From positions 85,693-149,692 of the forward strand of contig CALISD010000084.1 of the NCBI GenBank assembly GCA_938041955.1: DNA of 64,000 nucleotides, in the 5' to 3' direction. The position numbers and the translations under genes are program-made. The notes beneath the pieces are model-generated. The model was not told the DNA's origin, did no database searches, and saw only the letters and a program-made list of their open reading frames with translations. Source of the stretch: an uncultured Granulosicoccaceae bacterium (lineage in GTDB: Bacteria > Pseudomonadota > Gammaproteobacteria > Granulosicoccales > Granulosicoccaceae). Position 1 is the first letter of the stretch. Every line of letters begins with the position of its first letter. Shown here piece after piece: positions 32,380-42,917 of this stretch.

Positions 32380-34713
32380 TCAATTTCTGTTCTGGGATGC
32401 TTCGGCCGATTTGTGTCGATCGATAGCTTCTGCGGCCGCAACTGCACACATATTAACGATTCCGCGAACGGTGACAGCCTCAGTGAGAACGTGGGCGGGT
32501 TTGCTCAACCCGACAAGCATCGGGCCGACTGGCAAGCCGTCGCCAAAGACTTTGACCATGTTGTAAGCAATATTGGCGGCATCGAGATCTGGCAGCACCA
32601 TCAGGTTGGCAGATCCCCGGTAGGCTGAGTTTGGGAATATATGGTCGCGAATAGATTCAACCACTGCCGCGTCTGCGTGCATTTCTCCTTCGACCGGTAG
32701 CTCTGGGTAGCGATTGATAATGAGCTCCCGGGTACGACGCATCTTGCGGCTGCTGCGATTATTTCTGCTGCCGAAATTTGAATGGGAGATAAGGGCAATC
32801 TTTGGCTTCATGCCAAATTGATTCACCACCCGGGCTGCGAGCATCGATGTCTCTGCCAATTGCTCCGCCGTCGGTTCAACAGTGACGTGGGTATCGGTTA
32901 AAAAGAACGTACCGTTCTGCAAGATCAGTAAAATAACAGCCGAGCAGTCGATCACACCTTCGTCCAGCCCGATAATGCCTTTTACATATCTGAGGTGGCG
33001 AATAAATGCGCCCTGCGTTCCGCAGATCATGGCGTCTGCGGTGCCCATCTTAACCATCAATGAAGCCAGCGCTGTAGCGCGAGTTCTGACTACAGCTTTT
33101 GCGTACGCGGGTGTCACGCCGCTGCGGCCCATTAGTTCAAGGTAGGCTTTCGCGTATTGTGCTTCATCAGGATTGTTGTTTGGATCAATTACCGTGAAGT
33201 CGACACCGGGCTCTAGTCGCAGTCTGAACTTTTCAATGTTTTGTTTAATGACCTCAGTGCGACCAATGAGTATCGGCTTGCAGATGCCATCATCGACAAT
33301 CACTTGTACCGCATTGATCACCCGCCTTGATTCACCTTCAGCAAACACCACACGCTGAGGAGCAGACATTGCTTTTGAAAATACCGGTTTCATCACCAAA
33401 CCGGATTTGAATACAAAGTCGCTTAACTTGATGCGATATTCTTCAAAGTCTTTAATCGGTCTGGTGGCTACGCCACTGTCCATGGCGGCTTTGGCAACCC
33501 GCATGGGTATGGTCGTCATTAGCCGCGGGTCGAAGGGTTTGGGAATTAAATACTCAGGTCCAAAGCCAAAAGACGTATCGCCATAGGCGGCGGCGACCAC
33601 ATCAGAGACTTCCTGTTTAGCAATTTCTGACAGCGCTTCAACGCAGGCGATTTTCATCTCCTGGTTGATTTGCGTAGCCCCGACATCAAGCGCACCGCGA
33701 AACAGGAAAGGAAAACACAATACGTTATTCACCTGGTTCGGGTAGTCAGAGCGACCGGTGGCGATGATCGCATCATCTCGCACGCTTCTGACTTCATCTG
33801 GCATGATCTCGGGAGTCGGGTTAGCGAGTGCGAAGATCAATGGAGTGGGCGCCATGCGTGCAACACTCTCAGGCTTTAACACCCCGGGGGCCGATAAGCC
33901 GAGGAATATATCGGCATCTCCGATGACATCATCGAGGCTGCGAGCATCGGTCTCGATTGCGTAGCGGCCTTTGTATTCGTCCATTTGTTCAGTGCGACCG
34001 AGATAAACCACACCGACAATATCGATTACAGTAATGTTGTCTTTGTTTGCACCAAGGGCGACCAATAGATCAAGGCAGGCAAGGGCAGCAGCACCTGCAC
34101 CGGAGCACACCAGCTTAACGGAGCTGAGGTCTTTATCTGCGATCTTTAACCCATTGATAATACCTGCGGCAACACAAATGGCAGTGCCGTGTTGATCGTC
34201 ATGGAACACCGGAATGTTCATCTTCTCGCGAAGTCTGCGCTCTATCTCGAAGCACTCTGGCGCTTTGATATCTTCAAGGTTAATTCCCCCGAAGCAGGGT
34301 TCCATCAGAGAGACTGCATCGACAAAGCGGTCGACATCGGTGGTATCAAGCTCGAGATCGAATACATCAATGTCTGCGAATTTCTTGAACAGTACCGCCT
34401 TGCCTTCCATCACCGGCTTTGATGCAAGTGGTCCGATTGCGCCAAGGCCGAGTACAGCGGTGCCGTTGGTGATCACCCCGACGAGGTTGCCGCGTGCAGT
34501 CAGATTGGCAGCTTCGGCACTGTCTTCGACGATCGCTTCGCAGGCCGCTGCTACACCTGGGGAGTAGGCCAGCGCCAGGTCGCGCTGGTTAAGCATATTT
34601 TTAGTGGCACTGATTTCCAGCTTGCCGGGTTTCGGATAGCGGTGATAGTGAAGGGCTGCTTCTCGAAGTTCGTCGGCCATGTGGCGCATACTCTTGTTAT
34701 CAGTTTCGTCCAC
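32380..34713 (-). CDS. maeB: NADP-dependent malic enzyme with phosphotransacetylase-like domain
   Basis: A 777-residue fusion. Residues about 10-430 are malic enzyme, decarboxylating malate to pyruvate, with [19 protein letters not shown] as metal and substrate region and [15 protein letters not shown] as the nucleotide fold. Residues about 440-770 are a phosphate-acetyltransferase-like domain that in MaeB is regulatory rather than clearly catalytic, and senses acetyl-CoA or acetyl phosphate. GTG at 34713 gives the longest form; ATG at 34689 is an alternative. It lies 59 bases after lpd on the same strand, next to the pyruvate dehydrogenase genes, which would use its product. Confidence 0.92.
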   Translation of the reverse strand: MDETDNKSMRHMADELREAALHYHRYPKPGKLEISATKNMLNQRDLALAYSPGVAAACEAIVEDSAEAANLTARGNLVGVITNGTAVLGLGAIGPLASKPVMEGKAVLFKKFADIDVFDLELDTTDVDRFVDAVSLMEPCFGGINLEDIKAPECFEIERRLREKMNIPVFHDDQHGTAICVAAGIINGLKIADKDLSSVKLVCSGAGAAALACLDLLVALGANKDNITVIDIVGVVYLGRTEQMDEYKGRYAIETDARSLDDVIGDADIFLGLSAPGVLKPESVARMAPTPLIFALANPTPEIMPDEVRSVRDDAIIATGRSDYPNQVNNVLCFPFLFRGALDVGATQINQEMKIACVEALSEIAKQEVSDVVAAAYGDTSFGFGPEYLIPKPFDPRLMTTIPMRVAKAAMDSGVATRPIKDFEEYRIKLSDFVFKSGLVMKPVFSKAMSAPQRVVFAEGESRRVINAVQVIVDDGICKPILIGRTEVIKQNIEKFRLRLEPGVDFTVIDPNNNPDEAQYAKAYLELMGRSGVTPAYAKAVVRTRATALASLMVKMGTADAMICGTQGAFIRHLRYVKGIIGLDEGVIDCSAVILLILQNGTFFLTDTHVTVEPTAEQLAETSMLAARVVNQFGMKPKIALISHSNFGSRNNRSSRKMRRTRELIINRYPELPVEGEMHADAAVVESIRDHIFPNSAYRGSANLMVLPDLDAANIAYNMVKVFGDGLPVGPMLVGLSKPAHVLTEAVTVRGIVNMCAVAAAEAIDRHKSAEASQNRN

Positions 34714-34772
34714 CTACTGCACTGACCTGGCTGTCTTAGCAAAGAGCTTTCGATTAGCGCCTTACTGTCAGG

Positions 34773-36479
34773 TCAGTTTTTGGGTGCGTATATATCGGTA
34801 CATGTGCCTTCCGCCACCTCGCAGGCAAAATTCAAAGTTTCTGACAGTGTGGGGTGCGGGTGTACCGTGAGTGCAATATCCTCTATGTCAGCGCCCATTT
34901 CCAGTGCCAGAACCGCTTCTGCCAATAATTCACCTGCATTGGTGCCTACCATGCCGGCTCCGAGCAATCTTTTGGTCGCAGGGTCAACCAATACCTTTGT
35001 CATGCCTTCGGTTCTGGCAATGCTCAGTGCACGGCCACTGGCAGCCCATGGGAAGGCACCTTTTTCGTATTCGATGCCTTTTTCTTTGGCTTCTATTTCG
35101 GTCAGCCCCATCCATGCGATTTCAGGATCGGTATAGGCTACTGACGGGATAGTTTTGGCATCAAAGAAAGTCTTCTTGCCTGAGATCACTTCAGCGGCCA
35201 CTTTGCCTTCGTGGGTGGCTTTGTGGGCCAGCATCGGTTGACCGACAATATCGCCAATCGCAAAAATATGGTTGACGTTGGTGCGTTGTTGTTTGTCTAC
35301 TTTTATGAAACCGCGTTCATCGACAGTTACGCCTGCGTTCTCTGCATCCAGCTGTTTGCCATTGGGTGATCTGCCCACCGCGAGTAATACTTTATCAAAG
35401 GTATCTGTGGTCGGTGCCTTGCTGCCCTCAAAAGATACGGTGATGCCATTGGCGGCTGATTCCATTTTGGTCACACGGGTGCCGACGTAGATATTCTCAA
35501 AAAGCTTGCTGACGCGTTTTTGAAAAGGGCGTACTAAATCGCGATCGCAGCCTGGTATCAGATCATCGGATAATTCGACAACCGTTATTTTTGTACCGAG
35601 TGCCTGATAGACACAGCTCATCTCGAGCCCGATAATGCCTCCCCCGACAACTAACATTCGATCGGGAATGTCTGCGAGTTCCAGAGCGCCGGTTGAATCT
35701 ATTAGCCGGTCGTCGTCATAAGGAAAGCCCGGGATGCGCACCACGGAAGAGCCTGCCGCAATGATTGCGTGTTTAAAATCGACAGTTCGTGTAGCACCTT
35801 GATCGTCAATTTCAATTCGGTTTGAAGACAAGAACTTTGCAGCACCGTGTGCGACTTCTACACTTCGTTGTTTGGCCAGGCCTTTTAAACCGGTGGTGAG
35901 CTGGCCGATCACTTTTTCTTTAAAGCCTCGTAGCTTGTCGAGATCAATCTGAGGTTCACCGAAGGTGATGCCGTGGTCTTTCATGTCACGGGTTTCATTG
36001 ATCACTTGTGCTGTGTGCAGTAGCGCTTTAGAGGGAATGCAGCCGACGTTGAGGCAAACCCCGCCAAGTTGTGGATAGCGTTCAATCAGAAGTACCGATA
36101 ACCCGAGATCTGCTGCACGGAACGCGGCAGTATAACCGCCGGGTCCCGCGCCAATCACTGCCACATCGTATTGACTACCGGAAGCTTGAGTATTGGCTTT
36201 TGGTTTTGTTGTTTGCTCGACCGTATTATCGACGGTTTCTTCAGCGACGATAATGGCGATAGGTGTGCCTTTGGCAATTCGATCCCCTATGGATACCAGT
36301 ATTTCACTGACTTCACCGCGTGCAGGTGAAGGAATTTCCATACTGGCTTTGTCGCTTTCGACCGTAAGCAGTGAGTCGTCAATGTTGATGTTGTCACCAA
36401 CGTGTACCAACAACTCGATGATTTCGACATCGTCAAAGTCGCCAATATCAGGCACTGTAATCGTTACGAGATTATCCAC
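34773..36479 (-). CDS. lpdA: Dihydrolipoyl dehydrogenase with N-terminal lipoyl domain (E3)
   Basis: A 568-residue flavoprotein that reoxidises dihydrolipoamide in the pyruvate dehydrogenase complex. Residues 1-80 are a lipoyl domain with the modified Lys in ESDKASM. After a linker, residues 105-568 are the FAD/NAD oxidoreductase with VIGAGPGGYTAAFRAADLG, the redox disulfide CLNVGCIPSK, the NAD motif VVGGGIIGLEMSCV and the C-terminal His-Glu pair VHPHPTLSE. E3 proteins with their own lipoyl domain are known from several proteobacteria. The GTG at 36479 has GGAGA seven bases upstream. It follows aceF by 122 bases. Confidence 0.95.
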   Translation of the reverse strand: MDNLVTITVPDIGDFDDVEIIELLVHVGDNINIDDSLLTVESDKASMEIPSPARGEVSEILVSIGDRIAKGTPIAIIVAEETVDNTVEQTTKPKANTQASGSQYDVAVIGAGPGGYTAAFRAADLGLSVLLIERYPQLGGVCLNVGCIPSKALLHTAQVINETRDMKDHGITFGEPQIDLDKLRGFKEKVIGQLTTGLKGLAKQRSVEVAHGAAKFLSSNRIEIDDQGATRTVDFKHAIIAAGSSVVRIPGFPYDDDRLIDSTGALELADIPDRMLVVGGGIIGLEMSCVYQALGTKITVVELSDDLIPGCDRDLVRPFQKRVSKLFENIYVGTRVTKMESAANGITVSFEGSKAPTTDTFDKVLLAVGRSPNGKQLDAENAGVTVDERGFIKVDKQQRTNVNHIFAIGDIVGQPMLAHKATHEGKVAAEVISGKKTFFDAKTIPSVAYTDPEIAWMGLTEIEAKEKGIEYEKGAFPWAASGRALSIARTEGMTKVLVDPATKRLLGAGMVGTNAGELLAEAVLALEMGADIEDIALTVHPHPTLSETLNFACEVAEGTCTDIYAPKN

Positions 36480-36601
36480 GTGTTGTCTCCGTGACTAACT
36501 GATAGTACTTAATCAGATTGAATGCGCTTACTGATATGCGCATTCAATGCTGTGATGAGGAACAAAGCTCAGTTGCTATAACCAGGCATTTGCCGAGTGT
36601 A

Positions 36602-38227
36602 TTAATACAGCAGCATCTTGCGTATATCGCCAATCACTTTGCAGTAATGCGCCATAAAGCGCGCGCCGTCTGCGCCATCAATCACCCGATGATCGTAGGT
36701 AAGGTCAAGCGGACACATCAGGCGTGGGGCGAACTTCTTACCGTTCCAGACGGGTTGCATTCTGGCTCTGGTGATACCGAGTATGGCCACCTCGGGTGGG
36801 TTGACTATCGGTGTGAACCCACTGCCGCCAATACCGCCAAGGCTTGAGATGGTCATGCTTGCCCCCTGCATTTCGGAAGGTTTGAGTTTCTTGTCTCTTG
36901 CACGTGTGCTGAGATCAGTCATCTCCTCGGAGAGATCATAAATACTTTTCTTGTCAGTGTCTTTTAGTACCGGCACGACCAATCCATTAGGTGTGTCTAC
37001 AGCGATACCGATATTAAAATATTTTTTATAGAATAATGATTGACCATCAGCTGACAGTGATGAGTTAAAGCGTGGGAATTGCTTAAGTGCCGCTGTCAGC
37101 GCTTTGATATGAAATACCAAACCCGTTACCCGTACGCCTTGATCGGCGGCTTCCTGCTTGATGGACTGGCGAAACGCTTCTGTCTCGGTAATATCTGCAT
37201 CATCGTGATGCGTGACCATTGGTAAATTAAGCCAGGCACGATGCAGGTTCTCTGAAGTGAGCACGTTGATACGTGTCATCTCAACCCGTTCGACTTCGCC
37301 AAACTTGCTGAAATCAACTTCAGGTATGGAAGGAATTCCTGCACCTGCGTGACCTGCGCCACCGTAGTTGCTGCCGGTAGATGACATGGCAGATTTTACG
37401 AACTCTTGCACATCGTCTTTTAGAATTCGATTTTTACGACCGCTACCCGTCACCAGGCCAAGGTCTACTCCCAGTTGCCTGGCGAATTTTCTAACCGCCG
37501 GGCTTGCATGTGCTTTGCGATAAGATTCATCAGCAAGTTTTTGTGTCGGTGATGTTTTAGATTGTGGTTTGTTGGTCACCGGCGCTGTCGTGGCAGGATT
37601 GGAAACCGTTTCAGATTCTACCTGCGCTTTTTGAGGTGCAGCTTTCACTGGCTCTTCCACGGTAGCGGTAGAAGCGGAACCTTCAATTTCTGCAATCAGT
37701 GCACCCTGGGAAAGCTTGTCACCCACGGACACAGCCATGGAGGTGATTTTGCCTGCGACGCTCGATGGAATTTCCATGCTCGCTTTGTCGCTTTCAAGTG
37801 TAATCAAAGACTGATCAAGTTCGACAATATCACCGACCTTGGCGAGTACTTCGATCACTTCAATTTCTTCAAAATCACCAATTTCAGGAACAATCACACG
37901 ACTAATGCCACTGCTGGCGGTTGAAGCTGCAGGTGCTGTTTCCGGTTCTGCTGCAGGTTTGCTTTGCATTTCACTGCCTGAATTGGATTCAGCAGAAACG
38001 CGTGCGATCAGATCACCTTCTTTTAACTTGTCACCAACATTCACCACAAGCTCTGTGATGGTGCCGGCGTGTGTTGATGGTATCTCCATGCTGGCTTTAT
38101 CACTTTCAAGTGTGATTAAAGACTGCTCAGCGGTAACGCTCTCACCTTGCGCCACCAGCACTTCGATAATTTCAACGCTATCGTATTCGCCTATATCCGG
38201 TACGCGGATGTCTATGGATGCTGCCAT
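36602..38227 (-). CDS. aceF: Pyruvate dehydrogenase E2, dihydrolipoyllysine acetyltransferase
   Basis: A 541-residue E2 core subunit. Two lipoyl domains lie near 1-80 and 115-195, each with ESDKASMEIPS, joined by Ala/Pro/Thr-rich linkers. The peripheral-subunit-binding domain is near 245-285 (ASPAVRKFARQLGVDLGLV), and the catalytic domain fills the rest with the active-site DHRVIDGADGARF. It transfers acetyl groups to CoA in the cytosol. The frame is open to 38299, inside aceE, but ATG at 38227 has GGGGA just upstream and begins at the first lipoyl strand, so it is used. It starts 13 bases after the aceE stop. Confidence 0.95.
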   Translation of the reverse strand: MAASIDIRVPDIGEYDSVEIIEVLVAQGESVTAEQSLITLESDKASMEIPSTHAGTITELVVNVGDKLKEGDLIARVSAESNSGSEMQSKPAAEPETAPAASTASSGISRVIVPEIGDFEEIEVIEVLAKVGDIVELDQSLITLESDKASMEIPSSVAGKITSMAVSVGDKLSQGALIAEIEGSASTATVEEPVKAAPQKAQVESETVSNPATTAPVTNKPQSKTSPTQKLADESYRKAHASPAVRKFARQLGVDLGLVTGSGRKNRILKDDVQEFVKSAMSSTGSNYGGAGHAGAGIPSIPEVDFSKFGEVERVEMTRINVLTSENLHRAWLNLPMVTHHDDADITETEAFRQSIKQEAADQGVRVTGLVFHIKALTAALKQFPRFNSSLSADGQSLFYKKYFNIGIAVDTPNGLVVPVLKDTDKKSIYDLSEEMTDLSTRARDKKLKPSEMQGASMTISSLGGIGGSGFTPIVNPPEVAILGITRARMQPVWNGKKFAPRLMCPLDLTYDHRVIDGADGARFMAHYCKVIGDIRKMLLY

Positions 38228-38240
38228 GTTTTTCCCCGGG

Positions 38241-40898
38241 TTAGCTTGCGACAGGATTAGATTTGTTTTGGTCAATGCCGTACTTTGCAATGGCCTCATT
38301 CACCACGCTCGCTTCGACCTTGCCGTCTTCACGTAGCGCGTTGAGTGCAGTGATTACAATATAGCGGCGATCCACTTCAAAAAAATCTCTGAGCTTTTCG
38401 CGAGTATCGGATCGGCCAAAACCATCAGTACCAAGTACTTTGTATGGTGCTTTGATGAACTCTCTTATGCCGTCGGGCAGAGCTTTCATGTAGTCACTGG
38501 TGGCGACCACAGGATGCGGGTGGCTTTGCAACAGTTCGGTGACGTACGGCACTTTCTGCGTGGCTTCAGGATTGAGGTTGTTCCAACGTGCCGCTTCTAA
38601 TCCGTCTCGACGCAATTCGGTGAAGCTTGTGACACTCCAAATGTCTGAGCCGATATTCCAGTCTGCAGCTAACATATCTGCGGCTGCAATGGCTTCTCTT
38701 AAGATGACGCCGGAGCCGAGAAGGTTAACGCGATGAGTAGAGTTTTCGGCTGTGCTGCCGAGTTTGTACATGCCGCGGGTGATGCCTTTCTCGATCCCTT
38801 CGGGCATGGCCGGTTGATGATAATTTTCATTCATCGCCGTGATGTAGTAGTACACATCTTCCTGGTTCTGCATCATGCGAATCATGCCGTCGTGAATAAT
38901 CACTGCCATTTCGTAAGCGTAGCAAGGGTCGTAGCAAATGCAGTTGGGTATTGTGCTTGCCAACACATGACTGTGGCCATCTTCGTGTTGTAAGCCTTCG
39001 CCGTTTAACGTAGTACGACCGGCGGTGCCACCAATCATAAAGCCACGGGATCGCATATCACCTGCCGCCCATGCCAGATCACCAATGCGTTGGAATCCGA
39101 ACATTGAGTAGTAGACAAAGAACGGAATCATGTTCACGCCATGTGTACTGTATGCGGTAGCGGCGGCAATCCATGAAGACATGCCACCGGCTTCAGTGAT
39201 GCCTTCTTCAAGTATTTGACCGGTTTTATCTTCCTTGTAGAACATGACTTGATCGCGATCTTCCGGTGTATAGAGTTGGCCGACAGATGAGTAGATGCCC
39301 AACTGTCTAAACATGCCGTCCATACCGAAGGTGCGTGCTTCATCGGGTACGATAGGGACAATGTTTGCGCCGATTTTTTTATCCCTTGTCAGTATCGTGA
39401 GCATTCTGACAAATGCCATTGTAGTAGAAAGTTCTCTGTCTCCAGAGTCTTTTAACAGTGGTTCGAATACAGACAGGGGGGGTATTTCAAGTGGTGCTGC
39501 AAACTTTTGTCGCTGTGGTAGAAAGCCACCGAGTTCGGTGCGGCGATCAATCAGGTACTTTGAAAGCTCGCTGTTCTCTTCAGGTTTGCAGTACTCTAAG
39601 TTTTCCACTTGCTCATCGCTGAGTGGGATGTTGAATCGGTCACGCATATTGCGCAGTGATTCGAGCGCCATCTTTTTCTGTTGGTGAGTTGAGTTTGTGC
39701 CTTCGCCTGACTCGCCCATGCCATAGCCTTTCACCGTCTTCATTAATATGACGGTGGGCTGACCTTTGTGGTGTGTCGCTGCATGGTAGGCCGCATATAT
39801 TTTATGCGGATCATGGCCGCCGCGGTTTAAGCGCCAGATATCTTCGTCAGATAATTTCGCTACCATTTTTGCAGTTTCCGGGTGCTTGCCGAAAAACTTT
39901 TCTCTTGTATAAGCACCGTCTTTGGCTTTGAAATTCTGGTATTCACCATCAACGGTTTCCAGCATCAGTTGTTTTAGCTTGCCGTCGTGATCTTTAGCTA
40001 ATAACGGATCCCAATAAGAACCCCAGATCACTTTTATGACGTTCCAGCCAGCACCGCGGAATACGCCCTCAAGTTCCTGAATAATTTTGCCATTGCCGCG
40101 TACCGGTCCGTCGAGTCGTTGCAGATTGCAGTTGATAACAAAAGTTAGGTTATCGAGTTTTTCTCTACCGGCGAGTGAGATGGCGCCCAGTGATTCAGGC
40201 TCGTCCATTTCACCATCACCCATAAACGCCCACACCTGACGATTGTCTGTTTTGGTAATGCTGCGATCGTGCAGGTACTTCATAAACCGCGCCTGGTAAA
40301 TGGCGGTGATTGAAGTTAAACCCATCGATACGGTGGGGAACTGCCAGAAGTCGGGCATTAAATAAGGATGTGGATAGGACGACAGTCCGTTGCCATCCAC
40401 TTCGCGCCTGAATCCATCCAGGTCTTGTGCCGTCAGTCTGCCTTCAAGAAAAGCTCGTGCATAAATGCCCGGTGCAGAGTGACCCTGTATGAAGACCAGA
40501 TCTCCGCCGCTGTCTGGCCCTGGCGCCCTGAAAAAATGATTAAACCCGACATCATAGAGTGTGGCTGCCGATGCAAAACTTGAGATATGGCCGCCAAGGT
40601 TTGAGCCATCCTGATTGGCGCGCAGCACCATGGCCGTGGCGTTCCATCTGATCATCGAGCGCAGTTGATGTTCGTATTCGTGATTGCCGGGGCTCACCGC
40701 TTCAAGGTGCGGCGGGATTGTGTTGATATATGCAGTGGATGCGCTGTAGGGCAGATTGGTGCCTGATCGACGTGATTGATCAATCAGTGCCTCAAGAATA
40801 AAGTGCGCGCGCTCCGGACCCTCGTGTTCGAGGATTGCATCTAGTGCTTCGAGCCATTCACGTGTCTCCTGTGGGTCGGAGTCTTGAAGTTCTCGCAT
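38241..40898 (-). CDS. aceE: Pyruvate dehydrogenase E1, homodimeric type
   Basis: An 885-residue thiamine-diphosphate enzyme that decarboxylates pyruvate and acetylates the E2 lipoyl groups. The homodimeric E1 layout is clear: GHISSFASAATLYDVGFNHF, the ThDP/Mg motif GDGEMDEPESLGAI, the TVILMKTVKGYGMG segment, and the C-terminal IKAPYKVLGTDGFGRSDTR. The frame is open to 40994, but ATG at 40898 has an AGAGGG site and starts with the standard N-terminus (DPQETREWLEALDAIL). It is the first gene of aceE-aceF-lpdA-maeB. No PdhR-type regulator gene lies next to it. Confidence 0.95.
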   Translation of the reverse strand: MRELQDSDPQETREWLEALDAILEHEGPERAHFILEALIDQSRRSGTNLPYSASTAYINTIPPHLEAVSPGNHEYEHQLRSMIRWNATAMVLRANQDGSNLGGHISSFASAATLYDVGFNHFFRAPGPDSGGDLVFIQGHSAPGIYARAFLEGRLTAQDLDGFRREVDGNGLSSYPHPYLMPDFWQFPTVSMGLTSITAIYQARFMKYLHDRSITKTDNRQVWAFMGDGEMDEPESLGAISLAGREKLDNLTFVINCNLQRLDGPVRGNGKIIQELEGVFRGAGWNVIKVIWGSYWDPLLAKDHDGKLKQLMLETVDGEYQNFKAKDGAYTREKFFGKHPETAKMVAKLSDEDIWRLNRGGHDPHKIYAAYHAATHHKGQPTVILMKTVKGYGMGESGEGTNSTHQQKKMALESLRNMRDRFNIPLSDEQVENLEYCKPEENSELSKYLIDRRTELGGFLPQRQKFAAPLEIPPLSVFEPLLKDSGDRELSTTMAFVRMLTILTRDKKIGANIVPIVPDEARTFGMDGMFRQLGIYSSVGQLYTPEDRDQVMFYKEDKTGQILEEGITEAGGMSSWIAAATAYSTHGVNMIPFFVYYSMFGFQRIGDLAWAAGDMRSRGFMIGGTAGRTTLNGEGLQHEDGHSHVLASTIPNCICYDPCYAYEMAVIIHDGMIRMMQNQEDVYYYITAMNENYHQPAMPEGIEKGITRGMYKLGSTAENSTHRVNLLGSGVILREAIAAADMLAADWNIGSDIWSVTSFTELRRDGLEAARWNNLNPEATQKVPYVTELLQSHPHPVVATSDYMKALPDGIREFIKAPYKVLGTDGFGRSDTREKLRDFFEVDRRYIVITALNALREDGKVEASVVNEAIAKYGIDQNKSNPVAS

Positions 40899-41441
40899 GA
40901 TAGCCCTCTTATGTTTGATCGCTTTTGGCGGGGGGTTAAGTAGGTGGTAAAGATAGCGCAAAAAAGCCGCCACAGTGGGCGAGTTCGAAGGCAACGGCGG
41001 GTTGCCGTGAGTAATAGAAGAGTATAAACCACCCTGTCAAAAAATGTGCGAAGTAGTAAATGCGCGAATTAACCCGGTACCCTCTTAGGCCTGCGATTGG
41101 TAGTTTTGGAGCTCGATCCGTAAACGGGCAGGGTGTGCAGCCGTGAACCAAGTGTGTCTGTTGTAGCGGCAGCCTATTTTACGGTGAGTTTGTCAGTGGC
41201 TGAACAGAAGTCGACACGTTCGCGGCTCGCCCACTCGCTCACGCGTCGGGCTTCCTGAGAGTGTAGAGCTTGGGATTGCGTTGTAGACCTGACGCGTAAG
41301 CAAGTGGGTGGGCTGGTGTGATCTACCAGCTCTTTGCTGGCTAATTGTTGCGCTGCGTCGATGTTGAGTTTGGTTTTGGTTGTGGAACAAACGTCGGCAT
41401 ATGCATGGCTTGCCACTCGCTCACGCGTCGGGTTTCCGAAC
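40899..41441. other. Intergenic region upstream of aceE holding REP-like repeats
   Basis: 543 bases between the minus-strand aceE start and the mtaB stop. The aceE promoter should lie in 40900-41160. The part from 41200 to 41440 carries a repeated 20-base sequence in both orientations, listed separately. A frame of 122 codons across it is made of translated repeat and is not taken as a gene. Confidence 0.6.
41231..41432. repeat. REP-like direct and inverted repeats
   Basis: The exact 20-mer CCACTCGCTCACGCGTCGGG occurs at 41231-41250 and again at 41413-41432, both followed by a TTCC-containing tail. Between them an inverted copy with three mismatches (CTGACGCGTAAGCAAGTGG) starts at about 41290. 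The first and inverted copies can pair as a long imperfect stem with a loop of about 40 bases, as in REP/BIME elements. It sits immediately downstream of the mtaB stop. Confidence 0.75.
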
Positions 41442-42761
41442 TTAGTTAAGAAGGATGTGTGCCTCTGCAAATTTCCCCTGCGGCTCAATACCAATAAGCT
41501 GGCATTTGGCAATACCGCCAGCATCGGGTGCAAAGTCTGCACTTACCCGGACTCGTGTGTAGTTTTCAGTATATCCAAATACAAACGGTTTTTTTACAAA
41601 GCCTGGTTGCGTAGCACTTGGAGTAGCGGCAGAGTTTCTGCCTTCCCAAAGTACATTAGCGTGAGTGTTGATTTGGGATTCAATAAATTCCTGGCGTTGA
41701 CGATCTGCCAGCAGCCTCAGCTCAGCACTCCTTTGTTTTTTAACCTCATCGGTGACTTGGTCCTGCATGCCGGCGGCTTTTGTGCCGTCCCGTGGTGAAT
41801 AGCTGAAAACATGAATGTGACCAAACCCTGTGGCTTCGACAAACTCAAGGGTTTCATTCCAGTGCTGGTCCGTTTCACCTGGAAAGCCAACAATAATGTC
41901 TGTGGTGACGTTAAAGTTCGGCACGCAATCTCTTGCCTGGTTTACCAGTGATGCAAAATCGTCTGTTCTGCAGCGTCTGGCCATGCGCCTGAGGATGGCA
42001 TCTGAGCCACTTTGCAAGGGCAAGTGCATGTGAGGCATGAGTCGTGGGTTTTCGAACAATGTAAAAAAGTTATCGCCGAGATCCCACGGTTCTACAGAGG
42101 CAAAGCGTACTCTGGGTATAGCGGTGGAGAGGAGTATCTCGGTGACGAGCTCTGTCAGGTTGCTTTTAATGTCTGAGCCATAGCCGCCAACATGCACGCC
42201 GGTTAATACGACTTCTTCGACGCCCTCCTGATGGAGTCTATTTACCTCATCAATAATGTCTTTTACAGGGCGGCTTTGTTCATCACCACGGGCAATAGTG
42301 ACAATGCAATAGCTACAGCGGTAACGGCAGCCGTCTTGTATTTTTATAAAAGCGCGTTGACGGTTGCGAGCAAACAGGGCCGACTCTGCGGGTAACGTTG
42401 CGCCTTCGGGCATGATGCTTATGGGTAGTGTGTCGGTGACATTCTTGACCAGCTGGCTTTTTTGACTGTTATCGATAAGCAGGTCGATGCCAAGGTCTGT
42501 GGCGTTGCCTGCTTCCCCGGTGGACACAGCACAACCACTGACCACCAGCTTGCCATAGGGGCTTTCGCGTCTTAGACGGTTTATGAGTTTACGGGACTTG
42601 CGCACCGCCTCTTTGGTGACCGCACAGGTGTTGACCACGGTGACGTCTGCGTCCTGTGCATTGTTGACGAGCTGATGGCCGGCATGCTGAAACTCCAGTG
42701 CCCAGCTTTCAAGCTCTGCTTCGTTTAATCTGCAGCCCAGTGCCTTTAAGTGAATATTCAC
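41442..42761 (-). CDS. mtaB: tRNA (t6A37) methylthiotransferase MtaB
   Basis: A 439-residue radical-SAM enzyme that adds a methylthio group to t6A at tRNA position 37. The N-terminal UPF0004 domain has the cluster cysteines of LGCRLN, VNTCAV and SGCAVS. The radical-SAM motif CRYRCSYC follows near residue 145, and a TRAM-like RNA-binding end closes the protein. The arrangement DGCRYRCSYCIVTIARG with short N-terminus distinguishes it from MiaB and from RimO, which is encoded separately at 56584. The start is a GTG at 42761. It is divergent from the spermidine-synthase-like gene. Confidence 0.9.
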   Translation of the reverse strand: MNIHLKALGCRLNEAELESWALEFQHAGHQLVNNAQDADVTVVNTCAVTKEAVRKSRKLINRLRRESPYGKLVVSGCAVSTGEAGNATDLGIDLLIDNSQKSQLVKNVTDTLPISIMPEGATLPAESALFARNRQRAFIKIQDGCRYRCSYCIVTIARGDEQSRPVKDIIDEVNRLHQEGVEEVVLTGVHVGGYGSDIKSNLTELVTEILLSTAIPRVRFASVEPWDLGDNFFTLFENPRLMPHMHLPLQSGSDAILRRMARRCRTDDFASLVNQARDCVPNFNVTTDIIVGFPGETDQHWNETLEFVEATGFGHIHVFSYSPRDGTKAAGMQDQVTDEVKKQRSAELRLLADRQRQEFIESQINTHANVLWEGRNSAATPSATQPGFVKKPFVFGYTENYTRVRVSADFAPDAGGIAKCQLIGIEPQGKFAEAHILLN

Positions 42762-42917
42762 GCGATCACATCGTCTTCATTGAATATGCGATATTAGCAG
42801 TTCAGTTAGTTTCTGAGTGAAAGAAAACCTGATGTCCCTACCATATAAATGTATTTCCATGTTCTGGAGTGGCCTGGAGCCGCAAGACGTGATTGCGGGT
42901 TCACCGGCCATATCTAA

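Noticed and set aside
41174..41542. 122-codon minus-strand frame with PTRERV-type repeats
   Set aside because: The peptide is a translation of the REP-like repeat and overlaps the end of mtaB in another frame.
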